From: Chloroflexota bacterium
GTDB lineage: Bacteria; Chloroflexota; Anaerolineae; J102
Length of the DNA: 49,913 bases
Assembly: GCA_013151415.1 (NCBI GenBank)
Contig: JAADII010000018.1
Location: forward strand, 1-49,913
Reading direction: 5' to 3'
Shown here: in pieces, positions 35,379 through 43,509 of the stretch
Numbering within the stretch: the stretch's first letter is position 1
How the letters are laid out: the number at the start of each line of letters is the position of its first letter
The notes under the pieces: model-generated
The model's input: only the letters and a program-made list of their open reading frames with translations
Told to the model about the DNA's origin: nothing
The model's database searches: none
Translations under genes and position numbers: made by a program

Positions 35379-36752
35379 TTGCACCTTCCGGCCTCCTTAA
35401 CGCCATTGAGTCAGAGCGTTCTTTTACCTTCATTGCAAGAGGCCCATCGGCGTCAGCAGCGCGCCCTGGGTCTCTCCTCTTTTACACCGCCCTCTCGCCA
35501 AAACGATTCGACATTATGGGATGACCGGGCGTTGGCGTCCCTCATCTCAACCACCTGGGAGCAAACGCCCCAACGCATCGCACATTTGCTGGGGCTCGAT
35601 GATGATATCGAAACCCACGGCCGCGGCAAGGCGACCAAAGCAAGCAAGGCGGCCCAACGGTTGCTTCAAGAGATCGAAGCAAGCCAGGGGCGGCTACGCG
35701 CGTGGGCCGAGAACGTCTTCGAGATGAGCTGGAGTCAGGCTCAGCTTCTTCAGGTGATGGAACAAATCGAACCCTATGTCGCGGACGCGCTCTACGACGA
35801 ACAGCGCCTGGCTGCGGCCGCGATCGGCGCATATGCCCATTTAGGTGAATCGTTAGAACAACGCCTGGACGAAGAAAGCTACCAGCGCGTGCTCCTCTTG
35901 GTGGGCGGGGTGGACGCGCCGGAAATGGACATGGTGGAAGCCTTGGCTTCGGGGGTTGAAACAGACGCGTTTCGACGCCGATTTGGTCATCGCGGAGACC
36001 ATGAATGGGAACTGGCCGAACCCCGCTGGAGCGAACGCCATCCTCCCCAGGCCATGAAGCCCAGGCCCAGCGCGGCGTGGGACCCCGCGACGGCCAAACG
36101 GCGAGCGCAAGACGCGCTGGAGGAAACCGCCGCTCAAGTGGGATGGCTGCAACGCAATGCATTTCGACGCCATGTTGAGCTGACGCGACGCCTGCTCAGC
36201 GCTCACGCGTACGCCGTCGACGCTTTGGCCTATGTATTGGCTGCGGTGCGTCGTTGGAGCCTGGCCGCGGCCGAAGAGGCCAGACGCGACGGCCAACGCT
36301 TGGACGAACCCAACCAGATATTCTGGCTGGAACTGGAGGAAGTGAAACAGGTGATGACCGGCGAATGGCACAGTCGAGATCAGGTGCAGCCTCTTGTGAA
36401 AGAACGCATGGCTGAGCCGCGCGGCAAGCCGCTCTCGCGACAAGAGCAAAGCGCTCGGTTAGGCGTGGCCGGGCATTTCGTAGAAGCTCCCGCACAGTTT
36501 CTGAACCATCCCGAAGCGATCGCGACCATGCGCGCAGACGCCATCGCCCTGGTGATTGAAACCACGCCCATTTGGCCGGGGCTGTTTCTGCAAGCCAGAG
36601 GCGTCGCGGCCGCATCGGGGCACCTATTGTGCCATACGGCCGCGAGCGCCCGAGCGGGAGGGGTCCCCGCGGTGGTTGGCGCGGCAATCCCGGCCGAAAA
36701 GGCGCTTTTCCGGCTCGATCCGGCCCGACACCAGGCCATGCCGGCGCAATGA
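35379..36752 (+). CDS. Stand-alone C-terminal half of a PEP-utilising enzyme
   Basis: 457 residues from a TTG start (35379) preceded 7 nt upstream by AGGAG. Residues about 260-320 resemble the helical linker of PEP synthase/rifampicin phosphotransferase-like enzymes (RLDEPNQIFWLELEEVKQVM). The C-terminal swivelling domain has FLQARGVAAASGHLLCHTAASARAGGVPAVVG, with His about 419 at the phosphohistidine position but Cys instead of the usual Ser before it. There is no ATP-grasp or PEP-binding TIM barrel, and the usual DGxxVxVD end strand is missing. No partner ATP-grasp gene is next to it. Function unknown; it could be a degenerate or regulatory member. Confidence 0.72.
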   Translation: MHLPASLTPLSQSVLLPSLQEAHRRQQRALGLSSFTPPSRQNDSTLWDDRALASLISTTWEQTPQRIAHLLGLDDDIETHGRGKATKASKAAQRLLQEIEASQGRLRAWAENVFEMSWSQAQLLQVMEQIEPYVADALYDEQRLAAAAIGAYAHLGESLEQRLDEESYQRVLLLVGGVDAPEMDMVEALASGVETDAFRRRFGHRGDHEWELAEPRWSERHPPQAMKPRPSAAWDPATAKRRAQDALEETAAQVGWLQRNAFRRHVELTRRLLSAHAYAVDALAYVLAAVRRWSLAAAEEARRDGQRLDEPNQIFWLELEEVKQVMTGEWHSRDQVQPLVKERMAEPRGKPLSRQEQSARLGVAGHFVEAPAQFLNHPEAIATMRADAIALVIETTPIWPGLFLQARGVAAASGHLLCHTAASARAGGVPAVVGAAIPAEKALFRLDPARHQAMPAQ

Positions 36753-36829
36753 CGACATATAACCCGATAGTATTAGTTGAAAAAAGGCGTTTTCCAAGGT
36801 TCTCAAGACAAATTAATCCGCATTGGCTA

Positions 36830-36858
36830 TTGAAACCCCGCGTGGGTCGTGCTAAGCT
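36830..36858 (+). promoter_or_regulatory. Promoter of the secreted repeat protein
   Basis: TTGAAA (36830-36835), 17-bp spacer, TAAGCT (36853-36858). Predicted start near 36865, 76 nt before the ATG. The gap 36753-36940 shows no gene. The same TAAGCT -10 is used before the protoglobin fusion. Confidence 0.65.
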
Positions 36859-36940
36859 AAGGGCGACATGAAACGATTTTTCGCGTCGCGCGTTTTCTAA
36901 AATGCATCCAAATCCTTTCATTTTTACAGGAGAGACAACC

Positions 36941-38455
36941 ATGAAGAGACGACGAATCACCTTTCTCCTTGGGCTGGCGTTGGTGTTAGCCTTGTTGGCG
37001 GCTCTGCCAGTGGCCGCGCAAAGCTTCCCCAATCCAGGCAGCGGCTCGACCACCACCGAGCTGGTCAACAAGACGAGCAACTCCGCCCAGGTGAACCTGT
37101 TCTATTATGATCAGAGCGGCAACATGATTTCCGGCCCCTCGCCCACCATCCCCGGCAACGGTTCGGTGGCCATTGATCCGGCCAGCAGCCAGCTTCCGCA
37201 AGGTTTCAATGGCGCGGGCGTCGCCTCCTCGAACCAGCCTCTGGCCGCGGTGGTCGAGACGAGCTGGACAGGTGGACCGGGCGACGGTTATCAGATGGGC
37301 ACCTACACCGGCGTGAGCGCCGGCTCGTCCAAGATCTGTTTCCCTTCGCTGTGGAAATATAGCGTGGGCGCCAACGGCATCATCAGCTCCTTCACGGTAC
37401 AAAACACGGGCACCTCGGCCGCCAGCGTCGAGATCGAATACATCGGCCGCGACGGCGTAAGCCAGGGCAAACGCACCGACACCATTCCCGTGGGCGCGCA
37501 ACACACCTATGATCTGGCCACCAGCAGCACAACCGTGCCCAACATTCCCAGCGATTGGGCTGGCTCGGCCACCGTCACGGTCACCAATGGCGGCACAGTG
37601 CACGGCGTGGCTGTCGTCAACTGGGGCAGCACCACCAACGCCGCGGTGGGCCGCTCGGCCACCTACAATGCGGCCGACTGCTCCGGAACCACGGCTCAGT
37701 CCGGTTCGGCCACCACGGTCCTCATCGCACCCACCGTCTTCCGCGTGAAACCTTCGGGCAACTGGACCATCTGGTCGGCCATCAATGTTCAGAACCTGAG
37801 CAACACCACCGCCAATGTCACCATTGAGCTGATCCCTCGCGATCCCAACGACCCCAGCGTCACCATCAGCAACAAGCAGATTCCGCCCAACTCCACCTTT
37901 GGCATCAACACTCGCAACGGCGGCAATGTCCCGGCCTCCACGTTTGATGTGCTGGATTCGCAAGAGCTTTGGGCCGGCTCGGCCAAGATCACGGTCGATC
38001 AAGCTGCTGTGGCCACGGTCATCACGCAGTGGAATCGCGGCGGTCTGATCGAGGGCGGCGTGTATGCGGCCATCCCCTCCAACGGCGGCGGCAACAAATT
38101 CTTCGCCCCCAACGTCAAGCGCATCGTTCCTGGCGGCACATGGCAGAAGTACACGGCCATCATCGTGCAAAACCTGGGTGCGTCGAACGCCGATGTGACG
38201 GTCACCTTCTATGATCGCAACGGCAATAAGAAACTCGAATTCGCCAACGACATCATCCCGGCCGGCGCCAGCTTTGGTTATAACACCCGCAACGGCGGCA
38301 ACAAGCCCGCAGGCGACTTCAACGTGCTGGGCGACGCCTTCGAAGGCCATGTAGTGGTGACCAGCAATAACGGTCAGCCCATTTCTGTGGTCATCAACAA
38401 CATCACCCGCAGTCCTGGCTCGGGCTCCGGCACCACGAACGGCGTTCCCGAATAA
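36941..38455 (+). CDS. Secreted protein of tandem beta-sandwich-like repeats
   Basis: 504 residues. Signal peptide (MKRRR, hydrophobic core, cleavage near VAA-Q, residue 26-27). The mature part is Thr/Asn/Gly-rich and built of about four homologous units, each with a core like VQNLG-ASNADVTVTFYDRNGN, an I-PAG-SFGYNTRNGGN turn and a hydrophobic closing strand. No anchor or sortase motif is seen. Few Cys. ATG 36941 has AGGAG 8 nt upstream. Probably a surface or extracellular matrix protein; family not recognised. It has its own promoter and a strong terminator, so it is likely monocistronic and well expressed. Confidence 0.85.
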   Translation: MKRRRITFLLGLALVLALLAALPVAAQSFPNPGSGSTTTELVNKTSNSAQVNLFYYDQSGNMISGPSPTIPGNGSVAIDPASSQLPQGFNGAGVASSNQPLAAVVETSWTGGPGDGYQMGTYTGVSAGSSKICFPSLWKYSVGANGIISSFTVQNTGTSAASVEIEYIGRDGVSQGKRTDTIPVGAQHTYDLATSSTTVPNIPSDWAGSATVTVTNGGTVHGVAVVNWGSTTNAAVGRSATYNAADCSGTTAQSGSATTVLIAPTVFRVKPSGNWTIWSAINVQNLSNTTANVTIELIPRDPNDPSVTISNKQIPPNSTFGINTRNGGNVPASTFDVLDSQELWAGSAKITVDQAAVATVITQWNRGGLIEGGVYAAIPSNGGGNKFFAPNVKRIVPGGTWQKYTAIIVQNLGASNADVTVTFYDRNGNKKLEFANDIIPAGASFGYNTRNGGNKPAGDFNVLGDAFEGHVVVTSNNGQPISVVINNITRSPGSGSGTTNGVPE

Positions 38456-38465
38456 TCCAACGCTT

Positions 38466-38495
38466 TTGCCCCTAGGGCGCAAAGCAAGGTATGAT
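38466..38495 (+). promoter_or_regulatory. Promoter for the M50 protease embedded in the upstream terminator
   Basis: TTGCCC (38466-38471), 18-bp spacer, TATGAT (38490-38495). Its start would be near 38502, inside the left arm of the terminator hairpin (38496-38506), so transcripts from it could not fold the full terminator. Confidence 0.5.
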
Positions 38496-38538
38496 GAGGT
38501 GGTCAAGGCTTCGACTTTGACCACCTCATTGTTTTTTT
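38496..38538 (+). terminator. Rho-independent terminator of the secreted protein gene
   Basis: GAGGTGGTCAA (38496-38506) pairs with TTGACCACCTC (38517-38527), 11 bp perfect, 10-nt loop, followed by CATTG and a run of seven T (38532-38538). Confidence 0.88.
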
Positions 38539-38551
38539 CAGGAGCCGCAGC

Positions 38552-39670
38552 ATGCCCATTGACAGCCTGGTGCAGGGTCGTCTGACCCAACAAGCCCAAA
38601 ACGCGGTGATAGGTTATTTTGATGTCGAATCGATTCGCTTCGATGTTTCGCTGGACCGCTACGAACATGCCATCCGTTTGAGCGGCCGCTTCTTGACCTC
38701 AACCGAAGAAGCATACGACGCCATCGCGCGACGAGCAAGCCGCGATGGGTTTATCACCTTCTTTCGCAGTGAGGGCAAAGAGCAGGTGATCTATCTGGTG
38801 CAAGGGGAAATGCCCGCTCATCGCCCGCGCTGGCGATTGGCCGTTGCGCTGTTTGTTTTCACCGCCATTTCGGTTTTTGTCACCGGCGGGTTGATGCAGA
38901 GCAATGCAGAGGGGTTTTCCATCGATTGGAAGGCGGGATTCAGTTACGCCGGCCCTTTGTTGCTGATCCTGCTCGCCCATGAGTTGGGGCATTTCTTTGT
39001 GGGGCGGCGCTATCGCATGGCTGTCAGCCCACCCTACTTTATTCCGTTGCCTCTAAGCATCCTTGGCACCCTCGGCGCGGTGATTGTGATGCGCGCGCCC
39101 CCAAAAAACCGCAAACATTTGCTGCAACTGGGCGCGGCCGGGCCGTTGGCCGGCCTTGTGTTCGCCATCCCGTTGCTCATCTACGGTTTACTCACGTCAG
39201 AGGTGGCGCCACTGCCCACAGACCAGACTTATCTCATGGAGGGCAACTCGATCTTCTATCTGGCCGTGAAATACCTGATATTCGGACAAATGCTGCCCTC
39301 GGCTGATGGCATGGACGTCTTTCTAAACAACATTGCGTTCGCGGCCTGGGCGGGCTTGCTGGTGACCGCGCTCAATCTCATCCCTGTTGGCCAACTCGAT
39401 GGCGGTCATGCGGCGTATACGCTCTTTGGCCAGCGCATCCGCCCCCTCACTTATGTGATCATCGCCGCGCTGGTGGTGTTGGCCTGGCGCACCCAGTTTT
39501 GGGGGTGGCTATTGTGGGCCGGGTTGCTCTTTTTCTTTGGCCAGGTTCACGCAACCCCCTTCGATGATCTCACGCCCCTCGATGGCAAACACAAACTGCT
39601 GGCTCTGTTCATGCTCGCTCTTTTCATACTGCTCTTTGCGCCCAACCCGCTACGCATTGTTCAACCCTAA
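38552..39670 (+). CDS. Site-2-protease-like M50 membrane metalloprotease
   Basis: 372 residues, about seven membrane segments. After an N-terminal cytoplasmic domain of about 95 residues, the first core helix pair contains LLAHELGHFFVGRRY (HExxH zinc motif near 146-150) and the third core helix has LIPVGQLDGGHAAYTLFG with the conserved Asp ligand. This is the Rip/S2P fold that cleaves membrane proteins within the bilayer. Substrate is unknown; no anti-sigma factor gene is adjacent. ATG 38552 has CAGGAG upstream, only 13 nt after the terminator T-tract. Confidence 0.92.
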   Translation: MPIDSLVQGRLTQQAQNAVIGYFDVESIRFDVSLDRYEHAIRLSGRFLTSTEEAYDAIARRASRDGFITFFRSEGKEQVIYLVQGEMPAHRPRWRLAVALFVFTAISVFVTGGLMQSNAEGFSIDWKAGFSYAGPLLLILLAHELGHFFVGRRYRMAVSPPYFIPLPLSILGTLGAVIVMRAPPKNRKHLLQLGAAGPLAGLVFAIPLLIYGLLTSEVAPLPTDQTYLMEGNSIFYLAVKYLIFGQMLPSADGMDVFLNNIAFAAWAGLLVTALNLIPVGQLDGGHAAYTLFGQRIRPLTYVIIAALVVLAWRTQFWGWLLWAGLLFFFGQVHATPFDDLTPLDGKHKLLALFMLALFILLFAPNPLRIVQP

Positions 39671-39707
39671 CCCCAAGACGAGCCGCGCGGTCTGAGACAA
39701 AAGTCAT

Positions 39708-39736
39708 TGTCAGAGGGCGTCCAATCCTGATAAGCT
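39708..39736 (+). promoter_or_regulatory. Promoter of the protoglobin fusion gene
   Basis: TTGTCA (39708-39713), 17-bp spacer, TAAGCT (39731-39736). Predicted start near 39743, 38 nt before the ATG at 39781. Confidence 0.65.
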
Positions 39737-39780
39737 AACCTCAGGCGAATGTATTGCATCCAAAAGCCAGGAGGCTTATT

Positions 39781-40692
39781 ATGATCCCACAGACAAAGAC
39801 GATGGAATATCAACTCGAACTCAGCGGTCTTCGACCCGACCCCATTCACACCTGGCGTCGCTTGCGCGAGTTTTTGCAATTGGATGAGCATGCGGTGGTG
39901 CAAATGCGCCATACGTCTGAGGTGCTCTTGGAAAATGCAGCGCCCTTTGTGGTGGCCGCTTACGATTACCTGGCTCAATTCGACGAAACCGCGGCCGTGT
40001 TGGGTTGGGAGCAAGAGATGGATGAAGAGCATCTGCGCGAACGGCGACAGTTCTTCTCCACCTGGATGGCGCGCACCATTGGCGTGGACTTCAGCGATGA
40101 GTTTGCAGAATATTTGTTTCATGCCGGGCGACTCCATGCAGGACATGGACCTCGCCAAATCCATACGCCCGATTTATGGGTCATGGGTGCAATGGGCCTG
40201 GTGCAAGCCTATTTCGCCGAACGCATCATCCAGGCCGGCTTCGATCCCGAATTGACCGCCGGCGCGATCGGCGCCTGGAACAAATATTTGATGCTGCAAA
40301 CGCGACAGATGAACGAAGGGTATAAAGTGGCGTTGGCTTTGGATGAAGGGCCGCAGACGGTCGAGGTTAAGTTATATGGACGCCTGCGCACACTTATAGG
40401 GCGCGAACAGCAAACCGTGCATGTGCACGCAGACTCGACCGTGGCCGATGCGCTGCGCAAATTTTTCGATTATTATCCCACGCTGCGCAAAGAGTTGTTC
40501 CAGGTGCGCTGGCGCACGCCTCAGAATGGACACGACGCAACCTGGGCCACCGACTTCGAAACGGTGTATGTGCCTCGTAGCGGCCCCTACTGGCGCATTT
40601 TGCTCAATGGCCGCGATCTGAGTTACGACGGCGGCTTCGACGCCATGCTCCAACCAGGCGACGTCATCGCGCTTTTCCCGCCAGGCCGCTGA
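39781..40692 (+). CDS. Protoglobin/globin-sensor domain fused to MoaD/ThiS-like beta-grasp domain
   Basis: 303 residues from ATG 39781 (CAGGAGG upstream). Residues about 10-185 look like a protoglobin or globin-coupled-sensor domain: helical, with RRQFFSTWMARTIG followed by EYLFHAGRLHAGHGPRQIHTPDLWVMGAMGL, where His119 is the likely haem-proximal ligand. Residues about 193-303 form a ubiquitin-like beta-grasp domain (VEVKLYGRLRTLIGREQQTVHVHADSTVADALRKFF ... WRILLNGRDL ... LQPGDVIALFPPGR) as in MoaD/ThiS. It ends PPGR rather than the Gly-Gly needed for thiocarboxylation, and has an insert at about 245-270. A gas- or redox-responsive protein that engages a MoeB/ThiF-type partner or acts as a scaffold is possible. 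I do not know a described family with this pairing. No signal peptide, so cytoplasmic. Confidence 0.82.
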   Translation: MIPQTKTMEYQLELSGLRPDPIHTWRRLREFLQLDEHAVVQMRHTSEVLLENAAPFVVAAYDYLAQFDETAAVLGWEQEMDEEHLRERRQFFSTWMARTIGVDFSDEFAEYLFHAGRLHAGHGPRQIHTPDLWVMGAMGLVQAYFAERIIQAGFDPELTAGAIGAWNKYLMLQTRQMNEGYKVALALDEGPQTVEVKLYGRLRTLIGREQQTVHVHADSTVADALRKFFDYYPTLRKELFQVRWRTPQNGHDATWATDFETVYVPRSGPYWRILLNGRDLSYDGGFDAMLQPGDVIALFPPGR

Positions 40693-40754
40693 AAGCGCGA
40701 GAAAAGGCCGAAAGCAAGACGCCGGGCCAATGCGCTTAGCGTTTCTCCGCCAAT

Positions 40755-41873
40755 TCAAATAGGCAACGCTTCACCCAAAAGGTGGGTGGGGGTGTGATGA
40801 ATGGGCCGATAGCCCTGTGCAGCCAGTTCGGGCGAAGGCGCGCAGGCTTCATCGGGCTTATCGGAAAGCGCGGTGATGACCGCGCCGCGCGACAGCAACC
40901 ATTGACACGCGTCCCACACCTCTCGCGTCAGACAAATCTCCTCCTGAGCGCGCCGCGCGGCGTCGGCCTCGTCGGGCAAATTGCCCATAAGCGCGACAGC
41001 CGCCAAATATTCGTTACGCCGAAAATCCTTGAATGGCGTGGGATCATGGGCCAGATGCGCCTGGTGCACAGCTTGATGAAATTCGGCCAAGGGGATGGGG
41101 AGCGCCTTGCGACGGGCGTGAATCTGCATCAAGAAGGGCTCGAACGCATTCAAACGACCGGCTTCGTGTTCGCGGCGCAGTTCTGACAGCGAGATCACGC
41201 CCGCGCCCACCATAACGCTGATATAGGCCAAATAATCCTGATTGTCTCCTGTGAGATCATGATATGTCGATGTGTTCAACTCGCGATAGACGCGCTCGAA
41301 CGCATCGAGGTCTGCATCTGGGCCCAGCGCAGCCAACACCGTCTTCTTCAAGGCTAGAAGACGGCTCTGATCAATAGGCCGATGATTGCGCCCGCGCGCG
41401 CCCAGGGCGGTCTTGTCAATGTCCACCACCACAACGGTGCGCTCGTCCAGAGCCAAACCTCGCGCGGGCAACTGCGCTAACCAATCGGCCAGGCTTTGCC
41501 AGCGATTGGCCACATAAATATCGCCCTGCCAGAAAGCATGGGGCGATTCATCGAGCGCGTCTTTGCCAATAAAGGCCGCCCCCTTCCAACCGCTGGTTTG
41601 GCTTAGCCGGATGAATGCGCCGCCATCGTTACCCAGGGTGTCGCCAATGAAAAGCAATTCCGAGGCGTCGGCAGCAGACGCATGCAGCGCGTGAAATCGG
41701 CGCAAAAACCAGGTCGCGACCAACGCATACGCAGGTTCGCGTTTGCGCACCAGTTGAGGGCCGGGCAAGCCCATTTCGCGCCAGGCTTCCTGCAAGCCTG
41801 GCACGCGGGGATCGTAGGGCTGCAAATTACGATAGATGACAAAATCGGCGGTGAGTTGGGAGAGTGTGTTCAT
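40755..41873 (-). CDS. HAD-superfamily-like protein with motifs in permuted order
   Basis: 372 residues. DIDKT at 151-155 is a clear HAD motif I (two Asp of the phosphotransfer site) and ITALSDKPDEA near 345 resembles motif II. Unusually, VRKREPAYALVATWFL (Lys44, motif III-like) and FIGDTLGNDGGAF (about 75-87, motif IV-like GDxxxND) come before motif I. The order III-IV-I-II suggests a circular permutation or a fusion of an N-terminal HAD remnant with another domain. Enzyme activity and substrate are unknown. It is 110 bp downstream of asd on the same strand. Confidence 0.7.
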   Translation of the reverse strand: MNTLSQLTADFVIYRNLQPYDPRVPGLQEAWREMGLPGPQLVRKREPAYALVATWFLRRFHALHASAADASELLFIGDTLGNDGGAFIRLSQTSGWKGAAFIGKDALDESPHAFWQGDIYVANRWQSLADWLAQLPARGLALDERTVVVVDIDKTALGARGRNHRPIDQSRLLALKKTVLAALGPDADLDAFERVYRELNTSTYHDLTGDNQDYLAYISVMVGAGVISLSELRREHEAGRLNAFEPFLMQIHARRKALPIPLAEFHQAVHQAHLAHDPTPFKDFRRNEYLAAVALMGNLPDEADAARRAQEEICLTREVWDACQWLLSRGAVITALSDKPDEACAPSPELAAQGYRPIHHTPTHLLGEALPI

Positions 41874-41891
41874 TGAGGATGAGGAGCGCTG

Positions 41892-41927
41892 GGGTCTATG
41901 TTCGTCCTGTGGTTGATGTTGGTCTGG
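41892..41927. repeat. Degenerate family-A repeat
   Basis: GGGGTCTATGTTCGTCCTGT and GTTGATGTTGGTCTGG in the asd-HAD gap align to the GGTCTATGTTGGTCC/GGTCTATTTTGGTC words at 27.36 kb with a few changes. Confidence 0.5.
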
Positions 41928-41983
41928 CCGCTCATCATGATCTGTCTCGACCGACCTCGAGCTTTGGACTTCGGACGCTATTT

Positions 41984-43036
41984 TCAGGATAGCCGTCCCT
42001 GATAGAGCATGAGTTCGGCGTTGAGGATCGAGCCGCCCGCGGCGCCGCGAATGGTGTTATGGCCTAAAAGCGCATAGCGCCAGTCGAGCACATTGCAAGG
42101 GCGCACCCGGCCCACAACCGTGGCCATGCCCCCGCCTGTCATCCGGTCCAGGCGGGGTTGGGGCCGGTCCATGGCCTCGCGCACGACAATGGCCGGATCA
42201 GGCGCGCTGGGCAAACCCAGCTCTTGTGGCAGACGGCGATATTCGCGAAAGACTTCGACGATCTGCTCGCGAGTGGCGGCGCGCGAAAAAGCGATGGACA
42301 CGGCCTCGAAGTGGCCGTCGAGCACGGGCACGCGATGACAATGCGCGCTGATGTGAAAATCCGCGAAACGCACGCGACCGTTTTCCAACGCGCCCAGGAT
42401 TTTCAGCGGCTCAGTGTGCATCTTTTTTTCCTCGCCGTAAGTGTGTGGCACGAGATTATCGATGAGGTCCATGGAGGGCACGCCGGGATAGCCCGCGCCC
42501 GATGCGGCCTGCATGCTAACGACCATCACTTGCTCGATGCCGAAAGCCAATTGCAAGGGATGCAAAGTGCAGATGAGGTGGGTGGCCGTGCAGTTGGCGT
42601 TGCACACCAGGAACCCCTCCCAGCCGCGATTGGCCTGCTGGATCTCGATCAGGTTCAGATGTTCGGGATTGACCTCGGCGATGACCAAAGGCACGTCATC
42701 GGCCATGCGATAGGCCGAGGCGTTGGAGAAGAGGAAGTGGCCTTTGGCCGCGAATGCAGGCTCCAACTCGCGCGCCTGCGCAGCCGGCAATGCGGAAAAG
42801 AGCACGCGCGCGTCGGCCTGGCCGGGTTGGGCCAGCCTGACGGGCAGCTCGGCAACCGAAGCCGGAAGGGGCGCGTCCAGCACCCATTTCACCACGTCGC
42901 CGTAGCGTTTGCCGGCCGAACGCTCGGACGCCAGCAGATCGGTGATCTGAAACCAGGGATGCTCGGCAAGCAGACTGATAAAGCGTTGACCCACGGCGCC
43001 GGTCGCGCCGAGGATGCCTACAGGTATTCGAGACAT
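41984..43036 (-). CDS. asd: Aspartate-semialdehyde dehydrogenase
   Basis: 350 residues. Converts aspartyl phosphate to aspartate semialdehyde in lysine, threonine and methionine synthesis. NADP site GILGATGAVGQRFISLL at the N-terminus; active-site Cys in VCNANCTATHLI (about residue 150) and the substrate/His block SGAGYPGV and HCHRVPVLDGHFEAV. Length and blocks fit the archaeal/fungal-type Asd. ATG 43036 reads MSRIPVG. Upstream on the same strand, after the inserted antitoxin, is hom and then lysC. Confidence 0.95.
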   Translation of the reverse strand: MSRIPVGILGATGAVGQRFISLLAEHPWFQITDLLASERSAGKRYGDVVKWVLDAPLPASVAELPVRLAQPGQADARVLFSALPAAQARELEPAFAAKGHFLFSNASAYRMADDVPLVIAEVNPEHLNLIEIQQANRGWEGFLVCNANCTATHLICTLHPLQLAFGIEQVMVVSMQAASGAGYPGVPSMDLIDNLVPHTYGEEKKMHTEPLKILGALENGRVRFADFHISAHCHRVPVLDGHFEAVSIAFSRAATREQIVEVFREYRRLPQELGLPSAPDPAIVVREAMDRPQPRLDRMTGGGMATVVGRVRPCNVLDWRYALLGHNTIRGAAGGSILNAELMLYQGRLS

Positions 43037-43147
43037 GGGTTTGACTCTGATATGAGAGATTGATAAAATGCGAAGGCCTAACAGAGGTTAGCCTTATTTC
43101 AAGCGTAGCCGCGAACGGCACAGAATAACCCAGGAAGGTGTAATGTT

Positions 43148-43399
43148 ATGACAGTTGCAACTATTGAAATTCCTCAAAAGACGCGTGACGCGCTACAAGC
43201 AATTGCTCAAGAAGAGGGGGTATCCATGCAACAGGTGGTCGAAGAGGCCCTGGAAGTTTATCGACGTCAGCGGATATTGGAGGCCACGAACAAGGCTTAT
43301 GCCGAGCTTAGGGCCGACAAAGAGGCGTGGACAGATCTGCAAGAGGAGCGCCGCATTTGGGATGTGACCTTGGCGGACGGATTGGAAGGTGTAAAATGA
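43148..43399 (+). CDS. Ribbon-helix-helix antitoxin-like protein
   Basis: 83 residues. TVATIEIPQKTRDALQAIAQEEGVSMQQVVEEALEVYRRQRILEATN has the beta-strand/helix/turn/helix pattern of MetJ/Arc antitoxins; the C-terminal part is the charged toxin-binding tail. Start ATG 43148 has AGGAAGG upstream. Its stop overlaps the ATG of a broken mazF (ATGA), the standard antitoxin-toxin arrangement. It is on the plus strand between minus-strand asd and hom, so the module was inserted there. Confidence 0.85.
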   Translation: MTVATIEIPQKTRDALQAIAQEEGVSMQQVVEEALEVYRRQRILEATNKAYAELRADKEAWTDLQEERRIWDVTLADGLEGVK

Positions 43400-43476
43400 G
43401 CTCAGCGCCAAATCGAGGGGAGATATGGCTCGCCGATCTGAATCCAACGAGAGGACATAAGCAGCTTGAATTTTGA
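43396..43476 (+). pseudogene. Truncated MazF/PemK toxin remnant
   Basis: Reads MSSAPNRGEIWLADLNPTRG followed by a few residues and a stop at 43474. RGEIWLADLNPTRG is the conserved start of MazF/PemK RNases, which are about 110 residues; everything after residue 20 is missing and the sequence runs within 34 bp of the hom stop. A deletion has apparently removed the toxin body and joined it to the neighbouring gene end, leaving the antitoxin alone. Confidence 0.85.
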
Positions 43477-43509
43477 TTAAACGCAGCCGTGGCGCAGAGC
43501 GACATCGGC

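Noticed and set aside
36986-38668. 560-codon open frame antisense to the secreted protein.
   Set aside because: Gly/Ala/Arg-rich shadow without a ribosome site; the sense gene has signal peptide, repeats, promoter and terminator.
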